Positions 18,532-27,489 of a stretch of 64,000 nt of DNA are shown one piece after another. The position numbers and the translations under genes are program-made. Each line of letters opens with the position of its first letter. Position 1 is the first letter of the stretch. The stretch is from Helicobacter felistomachi (GTDB lineage Bacteria > Campylobacterota > Campylobacteria > Campylobacterales > Helicobacteraceae): contig NZ_AP028022.1 of NCBI RefSeq assembly GCF_030296895.1, forward strand, positions 1,488,001 to 1,552,000. The letters run 5' to 3'. The notes under the pieces were generated by a model that saw nothing but the letters and a program-made list of their open reading frames with translations, was not told where the DNA came from and searched no databases.

Positions 18532-19977
18532 GTGGCTGTTGATCTAAAGACCACGCCGATTCCTAGGCTTTTTTTCTACTATTTTATCCCCCTCGCCTTT
18601 TCTATGATTTCGCTCTCCACTTACTCCATGATCGATGGCATGTTTGTGGGCAACAAGCTGGGTAAGAATGCCCTAGCCGCGATTGGGGTGTGTTGGCCCA
18701 TCTTCCCCACTTTGATTGCCTATGAGTTGCTCTTTGGTTTAGGGGCAGCCTCGATCGCCTCGTATTTCTTAGGCAAAAACCACATTAAATGTGCCCGCTT
18801 GGTTTTTAGTTCGGTCTTTTATTTTGTTGCGATCAGCATTGTTGTCATTAGCTGGGTGCTTGTGCCTTTTAGCGATCGTATCGCCAAAATGCTAGGCAGC
18901 TCGGATTTGCTCTTGCCGATGGTGTCCATTTATCTTAAGGTGATTTTGATGGGGGCGGTTTTTATGGTTTTGCACCCCCTAGCTGATGTCTTTGTGGTGA
19001 ATGACAAACGCCCCATTTTGGCGATGGTTGCCATGTTGATCGGCTCTCTTACGAACGTTCTGTTTAATTACCTCTTGCTCTATGTCTTTGAAGTGGGCAT
19101 ACACGGGAGCGCGATCGCTACGGTGCTAGGGCATGCGGTGGGGTTCTTTGTCTTATTTTCGCATTTTCTTTTGAAAAAGGGGCAATTATATTTTGTGCGC
19201 CGTTTCAACTGGGCGAGTGTGATTTCTTCAGCCAAAAGCGGCGTGCCCCAAAGCGTGTCCGAGCTTAGTGCCGCTGTGGTGATGTTGCTTTTTAACTGGA
19301 CGATCATGCGCACCGTGGGCGAGCGGGGGGTGTCGATTTACGCCATTATTATGTACAATGGGATCGTGTTTTGGACGACTCTGCTTTCCATAGGGCAGGG
19401 GATACAGCCGATTGCAAGCTTTAGCTATGGGGCGGGGTGCTTAGATCGCGTGCGCGCGAGCTTTAACTTTGGGCTTAAGGTGGCTTTGTGTGTGGGCGTG
19501 GTGCTTTATATTATGTTCTACTTTTTTGATAGCTATCTCCTTAAGTTGTATGTGGATCAAAAACGCCTCTTAGAAGACCCCGCTTTTTTGGCGGATAGCA
19601 AACATGCCATGGATATTTATTATTTTGGGCATATTTTCTTAGGGATCAACCTCTTTTCTGCGATCTTTTTTCAGTCCATACAGCGCACCAAGAGCTCGTT
19701 TCTCATCACCATTTGCGAAACGATTGTGTTCATCGCGCTCTTGTTACCGGTTTTGAGCCATTTTTACGGACTTAGGGGGATTTGGGTCGCCTACCCGCTT
19801 TCACAATTTTTAGCCTTGATTGTGGTGGCGTTTGTGGTGCGTTATGAGATCAGGCGGGGGACATTTCACGAAAACATCATCAAAAAATATGTTATAATAC
19901 GCCATGCAAATCAAAACCAAAGCCACCAAAACCCTCCCCACCCCGCAAAAAAGCCCCATTGCCAACCAGTTCATTGA
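18532..19977 (+). CDS. MATE-family efflux transporter
   Basis: Multi-pass membrane protein with about 12 predicted helices and the two-bundle MATE layout: N-terminal PRLFFYYFIPLAFSMISLSTYSMIDGMFVG, NVLFNYLLL near the middle, GIQPIASFSYGAG in the second half. Likely a cation-coupled exporter; substrate unknown. GTG 18532 follows AAGGGGGGG. The last 25 residues are hydrophilic (NQNQSHQNPPHPAKK) and are encoded within the next gene's start; this 74-base overlap suggests the natural stop may have been lost through a nearby base change. Confidence 0.85.
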   Translation: MAVDLKTTPIPRLFFYYFIPLAFSMISLSTYSMIDGMFVGNKLGKNALAAIGVCWPIFPTLIAYELLFGLGAASIASYFLGKNHIKCARLVFSSVFYFVAISIVVISWVLVPFSDRIAKMLGSSDLLLPMVSIYLKVILMGAVFMVLHPLADVFVVNDKRPILAMVAMLIGSLTNVLFNYLLLYVFEVGIHGSAIATVLGHAVGFFVLFSHFLLKKGQLYFVRRFNWASVISSAKSGVPQSVSELSAAVVMLLFNWTIMRTVGERGVSIYAIIMYNGIVFWTTLLSIGQGIQPIASFSYGAGCLDRVRASFNFGLKVALCVGVVLYIMFYFFDSYLLKLYVDQKRLLEDPAFLADSKHAMDIYYFGHIFLGINLFSAIFFQSIQRTKSSFLITICETIVFIALLLPVLSHFYGLRGIWVAYPLSQFLALIVVAFVVRYEIRRGTFHENIIKKYVIIRHANQNQSHQNPPHPAKKPHCQPVH

Positions 19978-20737
19978 AGTGTGCCTAGATCCTTCTTTAT
20001 ACGCCAAAACAAGCCTATATCTAAAAAAACACTTCCCCGAGCATGTCAAATTCAAGCACACCTTGATCTTGCTTGAAAAGACTAGCCTCAAAAAGGCCTA
20101 TCTGTTAAACCGTCTGCTTTACGCCAAATATGCCCTACACCCCTTTAACTCCCCCGAGATGTTTAATCTCTTGCTAGAAAAAATTTTAAGCAACGCCCAC
20201 TTGCCTGTGGTGTTTAAAGAGAGTTACACCCCTAAAATCAGGACTAAACCCCTCTTGGCCCTCGTGCCAAAGGTGGAGATTCAAGCCATTTATATGCACT
20301 CTAGATTGGTATTTTACTACACCCATTTTTTGGCTCGGGAGTTTTTACACAGCTTGTTTGCTCCCTTTATTTTGCTTGAAACCCCCTTCAAGGACAAGAG
20401 CAATAAAAGGGATTTCTTGCACGAAACCCACGCCCATTTGGACGCTTTACAGGTGCTCATGTCTCTGAAAAATCCGCACTTCAGGTACGCTTACATACAA
20501 TTCATCTACCCCACACAAAAGCTTTTTCTAACGAAACAAGAAGAATTGATTTTAAAAGCCTTGCGTACGCTAGGCCTGGGGGTGATGCATTCCAAAGAAG
20601 AGATCAAGCACCGCTACTTGGAGTTAGCCAAACTCTACCACCCAGACACCGCCCCCTCCAAAAAGCCCCACCACAGCATCCGCAAGCAACGCTTTTTGGA
20701 AGTGATGGAAGCCTACAAAATCCTAAAGAATCTCTAG
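19904..20737 (+). CDS. J-domain (DnaJ-like) protein with C-terminal J domain
   Basis: 277 residues. The J domain is at the very C-terminus: EEIKHRYLELAKLYHPDTAPS contains the HPD tripeptide needed to stimulate Hsp70, followed by FLEVMEAYKILKNL. The first 200 residues have no glycine-rich or zinc region, so this is a class III J protein that probably brings a particular client to DnaK. Its partner is unknown. It overlaps the MATE gene by 74 bases. ATG 19904 lacks a strong ribosome-binding site. Confidence 0.8.
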   Translation: MQIKTKATKTLPTPQKSPIANQFIEVCLDPSLYAKTSLYLKKHFPEHVKFKHTLILLEKTSLKKAYLLNRLLYAKYALHPFNSPEMFNLLLEKILSNAHLPVVFKESYTPKIRTKPLLALVPKVEIQAIYMHSRLVFYYTHFLAREFLHSLFAPFILLETPFKDKSNKRDFLHETHAHLDALQVLMSLKNPHFRYAYIQFIYPTQKLFLTKQEELILKALRTLGLGVMHSKEEIKHRYLELAKLYHPDTAPSKKPHHSIRKQRFLEVMEAYKILKNL

Positions 20738-20953
20738 CTAGTTTGTGCCCTTGTGTTCTTGGATCATGCGGTAGATTTGGTCTTTCAAATGCAACTTTTT
20801 CTTTTTAAGAGCGGCGACTTTGAGTTCATCGGTGTTGTGCGCCTCCAAAGTGGTGATCTCATCATCCAGGGCGTTGTGTTCCTCAAAAATCTTATGGAAG
20901 TGGGGATTTTTGTTGCTGAGCTCCTTGATTTCTTCCCTATATTCGTGGAACAT
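20738..20953 (-). CDS. Small DUF465 (YdcH-like) coiled-coil protein
   Basis: 71 residues starting MFHEYREEIKELS; ATG 20953 has AAGGAG seven bases upstream, better than the ATG at 20986. The sequence is a helical hairpin: PHFHKIFEEHNALDDEITTLE then VAALKKKKLHLKDQIYRMI, the DUF465 signature. Function is unknown in all bacteria I know of. It converges with the J-domain gene and its stop meets that gene's stop. Confidence 0.85.
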   Translation of the reverse strand: MFHEYREEIKELSNKNPHFHKIFEEHNALDDEITTLEAHNTDELKVAALKKKKLHLKDQIYRMIQEHKGTN

Positions 20954-21025
20954 CTCTTTCTCCTTTCTAATAATAAAGTCAATCATTATAGTATAATGTG
21001 TCTTTTATCGGCTTAAAGGATTGCT

Positions 21026-22264
21026 ATGCCCTCCCTTAAATTCCGTTTTCTTTGGTTTTTTTATCTGTGTTTTTTACATCTGTCCGCCTCCACTCTCGCC
21101 CAGCATTTGCGCTACAATTTAGGTTTCAACCTCTTCATCATGGATCACGAGGGTTCCACAACTTATTGGCCTAACACCAATACCACACTTAACACCCGCC
21201 TGACCCCCGAATTTGGTTTTGCCTTCAACACAAAGGGCGTGGAGCAAAAGCTCATGGTGGGGGCATTCTTTTTCCAAAACATCCACACTTACCAAATGAA
21301 CTTCCCCTCCAAATGGGGACCGACACTTTATTACCAAGCAAGGGGACATTCTTTTAACTTCTATGGGGGGATTTTCCCTAGAAAATACCTCAACGGACAC
21401 TACCCCTTAAATGTCTTTACGCCTTATTACTGGTTTATAGACCCCAATGCACGGGGTTTTTTATTGCAATACCGCCCTCCCACAAATCCTTACAAATCCA
21501 CCCACCTAGAAGCCGAGTTTATGCTCGATTGGTTTGGAGGCAACTGCTACACCTGCAAATTTGGGCACAATGCTTTAGGCAATGGCATGGACCGCTTTAG
21601 TTTTATGGGCTATAGCGAGTTGAAGACCTTAAAGGGGTTTTTGATCTTAGGGGGTAATGCTGAGTACTTCCATGTGGAAGATCAATTTTTACTCAACTGG
21701 CCCAACACTTCAGGCAACATTTCCTACGGTGAACACTACTTGCTCGATCGCCTCTACTACCAAGCCTACGCCAAGAGTGACTTATTAAACGCTGTCCCCT
21801 TCATGGATAAATTAGATTTTTCTCTAGGGGTGCTTGCGAGTTTGGAGCGGTTGCGTAAAATGGGGATGAGTAGCAATTTTAGGGTGAGTAATGGTTTTTT
21901 TGCCCAAGCCAACATGCAATTCAAGGGTTTTGGGATCAGCGATCTCTTTTTTGCAAGCAAACATGGACAGAATGCCTATGAGCGTATTTACAACAACACC
22001 TACATAGACAACATTTGCATGGCTTTTAAAAATTATTGCCCCACACCCATTTACCGCGGAGTCGCCTTTTTCCAAGCCCCGCTTTACAACCGCCTTGACA
22101 TTTACTACGAATTTAGAAGCTCCTTTGCCAGCATCAAAACCCAGTTTGTCTACAACACCATGAGCGACTACCACACCACGCAATCCTCTTATCAAGTCTA
22201 CTTCACCGTGTCTCTAGACAGCTATGATTTACTCAACTTTATTTTACGCAAAGTCCACCGCTAA
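21026..22264 (+). CDS. Putative outer-membrane beta-barrel protein
   Basis: 412 residues with a signal peptide (FLWFFYLCFLHLSASTLA). The mature part is rich in aromatic residues and alternating patterns (YYWFIDPNARGFLLQY, LDIYYEFRSSFASIKTQFVY) as in outer-membrane barrels. It resembles poorly characterised Helicobacter membrane proteins such as the HP1055-HP1057 group, though I cannot confirm this. It contains two paired cysteine segments (NCYTCKFG; NICMAFKNYCP). It does not end in aromatic-F like the Hop/Hof proteins. Function unknown. Confidence 0.6.
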   Translation: MPSLKFRFLWFFYLCFLHLSASTLAQHLRYNLGFNLFIMDHEGSTTYWPNTNTTLNTRLTPEFGFAFNTKGVEQKLMVGAFFFQNIHTYQMNFPSKWGPTLYYQARGHSFNFYGGIFPRKYLNGHYPLNVFTPYYWFIDPNARGFLLQYRPPTNPYKSTHLEAEFMLDWFGGNCYTCKFGHNALGNGMDRFSFMGYSELKTLKGFLILGGNAEYFHVEDQFLLNWPNTSGNISYGEHYLLDRLYYQAYAKSDLLNAVPFMDKLDFSLGVLASLERLRKMGMSSNFRVSNGFFAQANMQFKGFGISDLFFASKHGQNAYERIYNNTYIDNICMAFKNYCPTPIYRGVAFFQAPLYNRLDIYYEFRSSFASIKTQFVYNTMSDYHTTQSSYQVYFTVSLDSYDLLNFILRKVHR

Positions 22265-22272
22265 AGCAAACT

Positions 22273-22285
22273 GCCGATATAAAGC
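22273..22285 (+). promoter_or_regulatory. Possible FliA (sigma-28) -10 element
   Basis: GCCGATATAAAGC, 45 bases before the 22330 start, matches the sigma-28 -10 (GCCGATAA) in seven of eight bases and is identical over 13 bases to the site before the outer-membrane gene at 38010. No convincing -35 (TAAAGTTT) is found at the right spacing, so this is tentative. Confidence 0.4.
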
Positions 22286-22329
22286 TAGGCGTTAGCCAAA
22301 CTAGGCTTGACCTAGTTAAAGGAGTTTGC

Positions 22330-22728
22330 ATGCCCGTATCCATCCCCGGTAATTTAACCTACATCAACCAGAACGCCCCTTACAGCTCCATTGTCAACCA
22401 AAACGCTTTGCCTAAAATCTCCCAAATCGACCAGCAAGTCTTTTTAGAACGCCTACAAAAAGTGGAAGCCACCCGCGCCCTTGAAGAAAACAAAGCCGTC
22501 AGTCCCGACAAAGAAGAGACCCCCAACAAGTCTCCCAAACAAGATCAGGAGTCACAAGAGCAAAGTCTCCCCCAAGAAAACGCCGATGCCCGTTGCCAAA
22601 GGGACAAGGATAAAGAACATTGCTACCAGGGACATTACTACAGCGACAGCGAGCTAGAGCGGGCGGTGGAAAACACCGAAGAGCTCGAGCAGCTTGTAGA
22701 CCCACATGCGCTAGATATTACAATTTAA
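22330..22728 (+). CDS. Small hydrophilic protein, possibly flagellum-associated
   Basis: 132 residues, strongly charged. The N-terminus (MPVSIPGNLTYINQNAPYSS) is hydrophobic-poor, with no signal peptide. The middle is Lys/Glu/Gln-rich and likely disordered, and the C-terminus contains two cysteines (RCQRDKDKEHC) and an acidic end. AAAGGAG precedes ATG 22330. The sigma-28-like element upstream suggests expression with late flagellar genes. I do not recognise a family. Confidence 0.6.
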   Translation: MPVSIPGNLTYINQNAPYSSIVNQNALPKISQIDQQVFLERLQKVEATRALEENKAVSPDKEETPNKSPKQDQESQEQSLPQENADARCQRDKDKEHCYQGHYYSDSELERAVENTEELEQLVDPHALDITI

Positions 22729-22814
22729 GGGTTTTTAATAATATAGAAATAGGACGAGCGAAAACCTAGCGGTTATAACAAGCATGCTAGCATTATAAAA
22801 ACAAAGGATCTTTG

Positions 22815-24154
22815 ATGCAATTTGCGTATGATTTGGTTGTGATCGGATTTGGCAAGGGGGGCAAGACTCTAGCCGCTGCGGCTGCAAAGCTAGGCAAAAA
22901 AGTTGCTCTCATTGAAGCTAGCAAAGAGATGTACGGGGGCACTTGCATCAACATCGGGTGCATCCCCTCTAAAGCCCTTTTGCATTTAGCTACCCACAAA
23001 AAGGGGGCGGCTGGCTATAAAGAAGCCATAGAAGCCAAAAATAAAATGGTAGTCCTTTTGCGCCAAAAGAATTACGAAGCCCTGCTAGACGCTAAGGTGC
23101 AAGTGATTGACGGCACAGCAAGCTTTAAGGACAACCACACCTTAATGCTCTACCACGACGACAGTTGCCAAGAAATCAGCGCAAATCATATTGTCATCAA
23201 TACAGGCTCAATCCCCATCACCCCTAAGGTACCTATCCACTCAAACCAAATTTACGACAGCACCTCTTTGATGCAGTTAAACACCTTGCCTGCGCATTTA
23301 GTCGTTGTAGGGGGGGGTTATATCGGTTTAGAATTTGCCAGCATGTTTAATTTGTTTGGGCGCACCTCTGGCAAACACGCCACCGAAGTGAGCGTGCTCG
23401 TGCGCGGGACAACCTTTTTACCTAAAGAAGACCCCGTGTTTAGAGAAAGCATTTACGAATCCTTGAGTCAAAAGGGGATTAAAATCCTCTGTGGTGCCGA
23501 TCTAAAAGCAATTGAGGGCGATTGCATCCACTACACCCAAGACAACCAAGAAAAAACCCTAAAAGCCGATGCAATTTTACTCGCCATAGGGCGTGCACCT
23601 AACACCACCTCTTTACAACTTGAGCGGGCGGGCATTGAACTGGGCGCACAACAAGAAATTTTAACCAACGAATTTTTAGTGGCAAACCCCGAAGATGAAG
23701 GCAACATTTACGCCATCGGCGATGTCAAAGGTGGTGCAATGCTCACCACTTACGCCAGTTTAGACGACTACCGCATCGTTTACGACCACCTTTACGGCGC
23801 AAAAGGCGTTCCACCAAGAACCGCGATGTGTTGCCCGAAGTGCTTTACATTGAAACCCCCTACAGCCATGTGGGTTTGCGGGCAAGTGAAATTAAAGACG
23901 AAGCTGTGCGTACATACAGCCTCAACACAGCGGCCATTCCCGGGGCGCGCATTCTAGAAGACACCACAGGACTATTACAAGTCTTGGTTGAAGAACACAC
24001 AGAGCGCATTTTGGGCGCGAGTTTGCACTGCCCCCTCTCTTACGAGTACATCAACCTCTTTAGCCTCGCCATGAACCAAAATTTGAGCTTTTCTACCCTT
24101 AAAGACATGATCTACACCCACCCTTCCATGATGGAGAGCCTAAACACCTTCTAG
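22815..24154 (+). CDS. rclA: RclA-like pyridine nucleotide-disulfide oxidoreductase, frameshifted
   Basis: Flavoprotein of the mercuric reductase/lipoamide dehydrogenase fold. N-terminal FAD site VVIGFGKGGKTLAAAAAKLG, redox cysteines GGTCINIGCIPSKAL, NAD site VVVGGGYIGLEFASMF, GDVKGG. The FGKGGKTL and YGGTCINIGCIP signatures match RclA, the copper(II) reductase that protects E. coli from hypochlorous acid. The frame breaks near 23801-23804 (AAAA). One added A gives YGAKRRSTKNRDVLPEV, matching the E. coli segment GEGKRSTDDRKNV, and restores about 446 residues ending THPSMMESLNTF. Either a sequence error or a recent inactivation. Useful against neutrophil oxidants in an inflamed stomach. Confidence 0.85.
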
Positions 24155-24170
24155 CCCGATCAAGCGTAAG

Positions 24171-25181
24171 TCACTTTGCAAGACTTGCGCCACAAACATA
24201 AAATGCCATGTCCACCAGGCGTTGGGCGTACGCCCACTCGTTGTCGTACCACGCCATGATTTTGGCATGTTTACCTAAGCTAAAAAGCATGTCCTCCACC
24301 ACCACACAGCTTGCCGCATTGCCGACAATGTCGCTGCTCACTTTATAAGTGCTATCCACTTCCAAGATACCCTTTAGATCCGCTTGACTCGCCTCTTTAA
24401 AAAGGGCTACGAGATCCTCTGTGCTTGCGGATTTGTTTAACCGCACACTCAAATCCACCATAGACACATCCATAGTTGGCACGCGCACACTCCGCCCATG
24501 CATTCTGCTCTTTAGGTTTGGCAAAACAAGGTAAAGTGCCTTGGCCGCCCTCGTGGTCGTGGGGACAATGTTGTGGGCGGCGCGGCTGCGGCGTTTATCG
24601 ACACTCAGCGCACCATCCACCAAAGCCTGCCCCTTGGTGTAGCTGTGTATGGTTGTGAGCAACGCACTTTCAATGCCAAAACGCTTGTCTAAGAGCATGC
24701 ATACAGGTGCAAGGGCATTTGTGGTACAAGAAGCGTTGGAAATGATGGGTTGATTTGTGTAGTTTTTATGATTCACACCCAAAACAAAAGTTGCTTGACG
24801 CGCTAGTGGGGCAGTGTGTGGATCAAAGGGTGCCCCTAAAATGACCTTTTTCGCTCCTTGTTTAATAAACACCTCTAAAGCCTCTGGGGCGCAAAAATGT
24901 CCCGAAGTTTCTAAAAGTACATCCACACCCGCTAGGTTTAAATCTTTAGGGTCTTTACACGCTTTAAAAAGGATTTTGCAAGAGCCCACGACAAGCTGCC
25001 CCTCTTGGCTTTGCACTTTTTGTGGGTAAAGTCCGTGCACGCTGTCATGCTGGAACAAATAGGCTAAAGTGTCTAAGTTTGCGGGGTCGTTGATGAGTGC
25101 CAACACCCCATGGTGCTTGTCGCATAAAATGCGCGCCACACACCGTCCAATCCGCCCAAACCCATTGATCGCAACCACCAA
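24171..25181 (-). CDS. gapA: Glyceraldehyde-3-phosphate dehydrogenase
   Basis: 336 residues. Rossmann start INGFGRIGRCVARIL, active-site SNASCTTNALAPV, TIHSYTKGQALVDG, the RAAHNIVPTTTRAAKAL phosphate-binding loop and C-terminal WYDNEWAYAQRLVDM. Active in gluconeogenesis and glycolysis. The early sequence has ALINDPANLDTLAY, with Asn-Asp after the second strand, as in NAD-preferring forms. It is divergent from the BI-1 gene; the two are also neighbours in H. pylori (HP0921/HP0920). Confidence 0.95.
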   Translation of the reverse strand: MVVAINGFGRIGRCVARILCDKHHGVLALINDPANLDTLAYLFQHDSVHGLYPQKVQSQEGQLVVGSCKILFKACKDPKDLNLAGVDVLLETSGHFCAPEALEVFIKQGAKKVILGAPFDPHTAPLARQATFVLGVNHKNYTNQPIISNASCTTNALAPVCMLLDKRFGIESALLTTIHSYTKGQALVDGALSVDKRRSRAAHNIVPTTTRAAKALYLVLPNLKSRMHGRSVRVPTMDVSMVDLSVRLNKSASTEDLVALFKEASQADLKGILEVDSTYKVSSDIVGNAASCVVVEDMLFSLGKHAKIMAWYDNEWAYAQRLVDMAFYVCGASLAK

Positions 25182-25401
25182 AACAAGCCCCTTTTAGCAA
25201 GTTAAAGCCCCACTTTGTCCGCCAGGGCTAGTCAAAACAGCCACTATTTTAGCAATTTTTAATATATTTTAAGAAAGCCACCCCTCTAAAACCCCAAGTT
25301 TGCCAAATTCCCCACTGAGCATAGCCCACAAGGGGCGTTTTAAGCAAGGTATTAAGGGGATTTGGCTAGAATTTCGCCACTTTTTACAAAAGGAGATTTA
25401 C

Positions 25402-26094
25402 ATGGCTTTGTATGATAGACAAGTGCACGAGAGCGTGTCGTCCTCTTACGCCGAGCAAAACGACACCGCTTTAGTCAATTTTGTCAAAACCACTTATAAA
25501 TTCTTTGCCGCTAGCCTGCTCTTAGCCACCATCGGTGCGCTGATTGGCATGATGCACTTTCAGGTGGTCGTGCAATATAAATGGGCGTTTTTTATCGGTG
25601 AAATCGCTGCTTTCTTTGGACTCATGTTCACCCGCAAAATGCCTACGGTGAACCTACTCATGCTCTTTGCCTTCGCCTTTTTATCGGGCATCACCCTTGT
25701 GCCGCTGCTAGGCTTTGTCATCGCCCGTTCAGGAGCGAATGCCATCTGGCAAGCCCTTGGCATGACAACCATTGTCTTTGGTGTGATGAGCATTTACGCC
25801 ATTAAAACCAGGAGCGACCTTGCCAACATGGGCAAAATGCTTTTCATCGCCGTGATTGTGGTGATGGTTGCCTCTTTGATCAACCTTTTCTTAGGTTCGC
25901 CTATGATGCAAGTGGCGATTGCGGGCGTGAGTGTGGTGCTTTTTAGCCTCTTTGTGGCCTACGACACCCAAAACATCATCCGCGGACTCTACGAAAGTCC
26001 CGTAGAGGCGGCAGTGGCGTTATATGTGGACTTCTTGAATATCTTTGTGTCCCTCTTGCAAATTTTAGGTATCATGGGGGGGCGCAACGACTGA
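25402..26094 (+). CDS. Bax inhibitor-1/YccA family membrane protein
   Basis: 230 residues with seven predicted transmembrane helices and the BI-1 signature at the end: VALYVDFLNIFVSLLQILG. AFLSGITLVPLLGF and LFVAYDTQNIIRG are conserved. ATG 25402 follows AAGGAGATTTAC; the longer frame from 25300 is upstream leader. Bacterial members leak protons or calcium, or modulate FtsH-type proteolysis; the specific role is unknown. HP0920 is the H. pylori equivalent. Confidence 0.92.
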   Translation: MALYDRQVHESVSSSYAEQNDTALVNFVKTTYKFFAASLLLATIGALIGMMHFQVVVQYKWAFFIGEIAAFFGLMFTRKMPTVNLLMLFAFAFLSGITLVPLLGFVIARSGANAIWQALGMTTIVFGVMSIYAIKTRSDLANMGKMLFIAVIVVMVASLINLFLGSPMMQVAIAGVSVVLFSLFVAYDTQNIIRGLYESPVEAAVALYVDFLNIFVSLLQILGIMGGRND

Positions 26095-26143
26095 GCCTAT
26101 TGGGCGTCTTTTAGACGCGAATTTAAACCGCTTCAAGGAGGGG

Positions 26144-26533
26144 GTGCGGGTTGTGGAGGATGCCTTGCGTTATCTCTATAACCATAAAGATTTAGCTCTT
26201 AGCCTAAGACAAATCCGCCATCAAGCCACTGAAATCTTTATCCAATACAACATCGATTTTTTATGGCTTTGCGCTGAGCGCGACAGCCAAAACGATGTCT
26301 TAAAAGCCCACGACAACCCCCCAAAGGAATCCTCCAGCCTTGGCATGTTGCAAGCCAACTTTAAGCGAGCACAAGAGAGCGCACGGGTACTTGAAGAGTG
26401 CTTCAAATATTTGATCTCCCCCAACCCCAACGCCCCAAACTTTAAAACTCTGCGTTACGCACTCTACACCCTTGAAAAAGAGTGCATGGCTTTGTTAAAC
26501 GATTTGCCAAAGAGTGGCTTTTCTAGTGTATAA
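26144..26533 (+). CDS. ThiD2-like small protein (thiamine biosynthesis), start uncertain
   Basis: The first in-frame start codon is GTG 26144, but homologous sequence extends upstream: from 26099 the same frame reads IGRLLDANLNRFKEGVRVVEDALRY, the conserved opening of the ThiD2/ThiE N-terminal domain. No ATG, GTG or TTG exists between the BI-1 stop and this motif, so either a rare ATT at 26099 is used or a base error hides the true start. The C-terminal NFKRAQESARVLEECFKYL repeats the same pattern. Role inferred: HMP-phosphate kinase or a partner in thiamine synthesis. Confidence 0.6.
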   Translation: MRVVEDALRYLYNHKDLALSLRQIRHQATEIFIQYNIDFLWLCAERDSQNDVLKAHDNPPKESSSLGMLQANFKRAQESARVLEECFKYLISPNPNAPNFKTLRYALYTLEKECMALLNDLPKSGFSSV

Positions 26534-26564
26534 TGAGCCTAACTAGAGCGATCTAGTGTAAAAT
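26529..26564 (+). promoter_or_regulatory. hpn promoter region with repeats
   Basis: Two candidate -10 boxes, TATAAT 26529-26534 and TAAAAT 26559-26564, precede hpn. A direct repeat TCTAGTGTA occurs at 26522-26530 and 26552-26560, and an inverted repeat ACTAGA/TCTAGT at 26542-26547/26552-26557. These could be regulator half-sites, for example for NikR or Fur, but the sequence alone does not say which. Confidence 0.4.
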
Positions 26565-26582
26565 TTACTTTTGGAGGTTTTT

Positions 26583-26765
26583 ATGTCAGAAGAATGCTGT
26601 CACGACCACAGCGAAGGTTGTTGCCACGATCACGAAGGGCACGGCGAACACCATCACCACCATCACCACCATCATTACTACGGTGGACATCACCATCACC
26701 ACCATCACCACCATGGCGGTGATCACCACCACCATCATCATCACGGGGACGATCACCAAGAATAG
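26583..26765 (+). CDS. hpn: Hpn-like histidine-rich nickel-binding protein
   Basis: 60 residues, more than half histidine, in three runs of seven to nine, plus two CC pairs near the N-terminus (EECCHDH, EGCCHDH). ATG 26583 has GGAGGT upstream. Hpn stores and buffers nickel for urease and hydrogenase in gastric helicobacters. Compared with H. pylori Hpn, whose CC pairs lie in the C-terminal half, this protein puts the CC motifs first and ends with GDDHQE. Nickel binding is strongly expected. A hairpin terminator follows directly. Confidence 0.9.
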   Translation: MSEECCHDHSEGCCHDHEGHGEHHHHHHHHHYYGGHHHHHHHHHGGDHHHHHHHGDDHQE

Positions 26766-26771
26766 CCCCCA

Positions 26772-26793
26772 TCCCCGGCACCTGCCGGGGTGC
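26772..26793 (+). terminator. Terminator hairpin after hpn
   Basis: CCCCGGCA-CC-TGCCGGGG is a perfect 8-bp stem just downstream of the hpn stop. The U-tract is weak (TGCATTATTA). Confidence 0.7.
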
Positions 26794-26799
26794 ATTATT

Positions 26800-27489
26800 A
26801 CCCTTGCTTGATGGAGTCTTTCTCTCGTTTTTTATTAACGGATGTGTGGTTTTTTACTAGGCTTCCACTCCAGAACCTGTAACCAATCTAAGCAGTTAAG
26901 ACATTCAACAAAGCATACAGCTCTAGAAAACCAATCAGGCTTAAATAATCTCTATAATACTTCATTACTCGTTGATTCGACATCAACTGGTGTTGACTTT
27001 AGCATCATAGAACTTTTAGAATCACTAAAAATCCTCGCCACTCTAAAAAATATGGGCAACAAACTACCCAATGCTTTCAATAGAGTCAGTGCGCAAGCAA
27101 CAGGTCTAGCGGGCAATCTCTACAATATTGATATGTTGTTAACATTGATATGTTGTTGGCACCCCTTGACCACATAGAACAAGAGTGGTTATAGCGTGAG
27201 TAACGATGCACTAGATGCCTTGCAGATTTTAGGCAGCACTAACACCGAATGTAATGGCAGACTCGTTACAAAGAGTAGAGGTAGTTTATAGTCTCGATGT
27301 CAGTTTTGCCAATTTTTACCAATGTGATGCGAATGCTCTTACCCACCAAAATAAGAACGGCAAAGGCGTAAACACCGCCTTACACAAAATTAAACACCAT
27401 TGCCACCAATGCATTAAACACCAAGATAAGAACTTTTGACTCTAGAGCACAAAATCACCAAAGCCGAGTCATACGTGTGTAGATTAATT
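26800..27489 (+). pseudogene. Degenerate accessory sequence, formerly coding
   Basis: No intact gene. Short protein-like stretches occur in changing plus-strand frames: LKNMGNKLPNAFNRVSAQ and ATGLAGNLYNIDMLL around 27030-27135, VSNDALDALQILGSTNTECNGR around 27195-27260, and LEHKITKAESYV near 27440. Stops separate them. ATATTGATATGTTGTTAACATTGATATGTTGTTGG near 27122-27158 contains a short direct duplication (TTGATATGTTGTT). A+T content is higher than in neighbouring genes. Likely the remnant of one or two horizontally acquired or surface-protein genes; I cannot name them. Confidence 0.5.

Noticed and set aside
25300-25401. 34-residue N-terminal extension of the BI-1 protein
   Set aside because: The AAGGAG site directly before ATG 25402 and the family's normal length support the shorter form.
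26581-26795. Two minus-strand frames opposite hpn, rich in Val/Met or Asp/Gly
   Set aside because: They are the complement of His codon runs and have no ribosome-binding site; hpn on the plus strand fits a known family.
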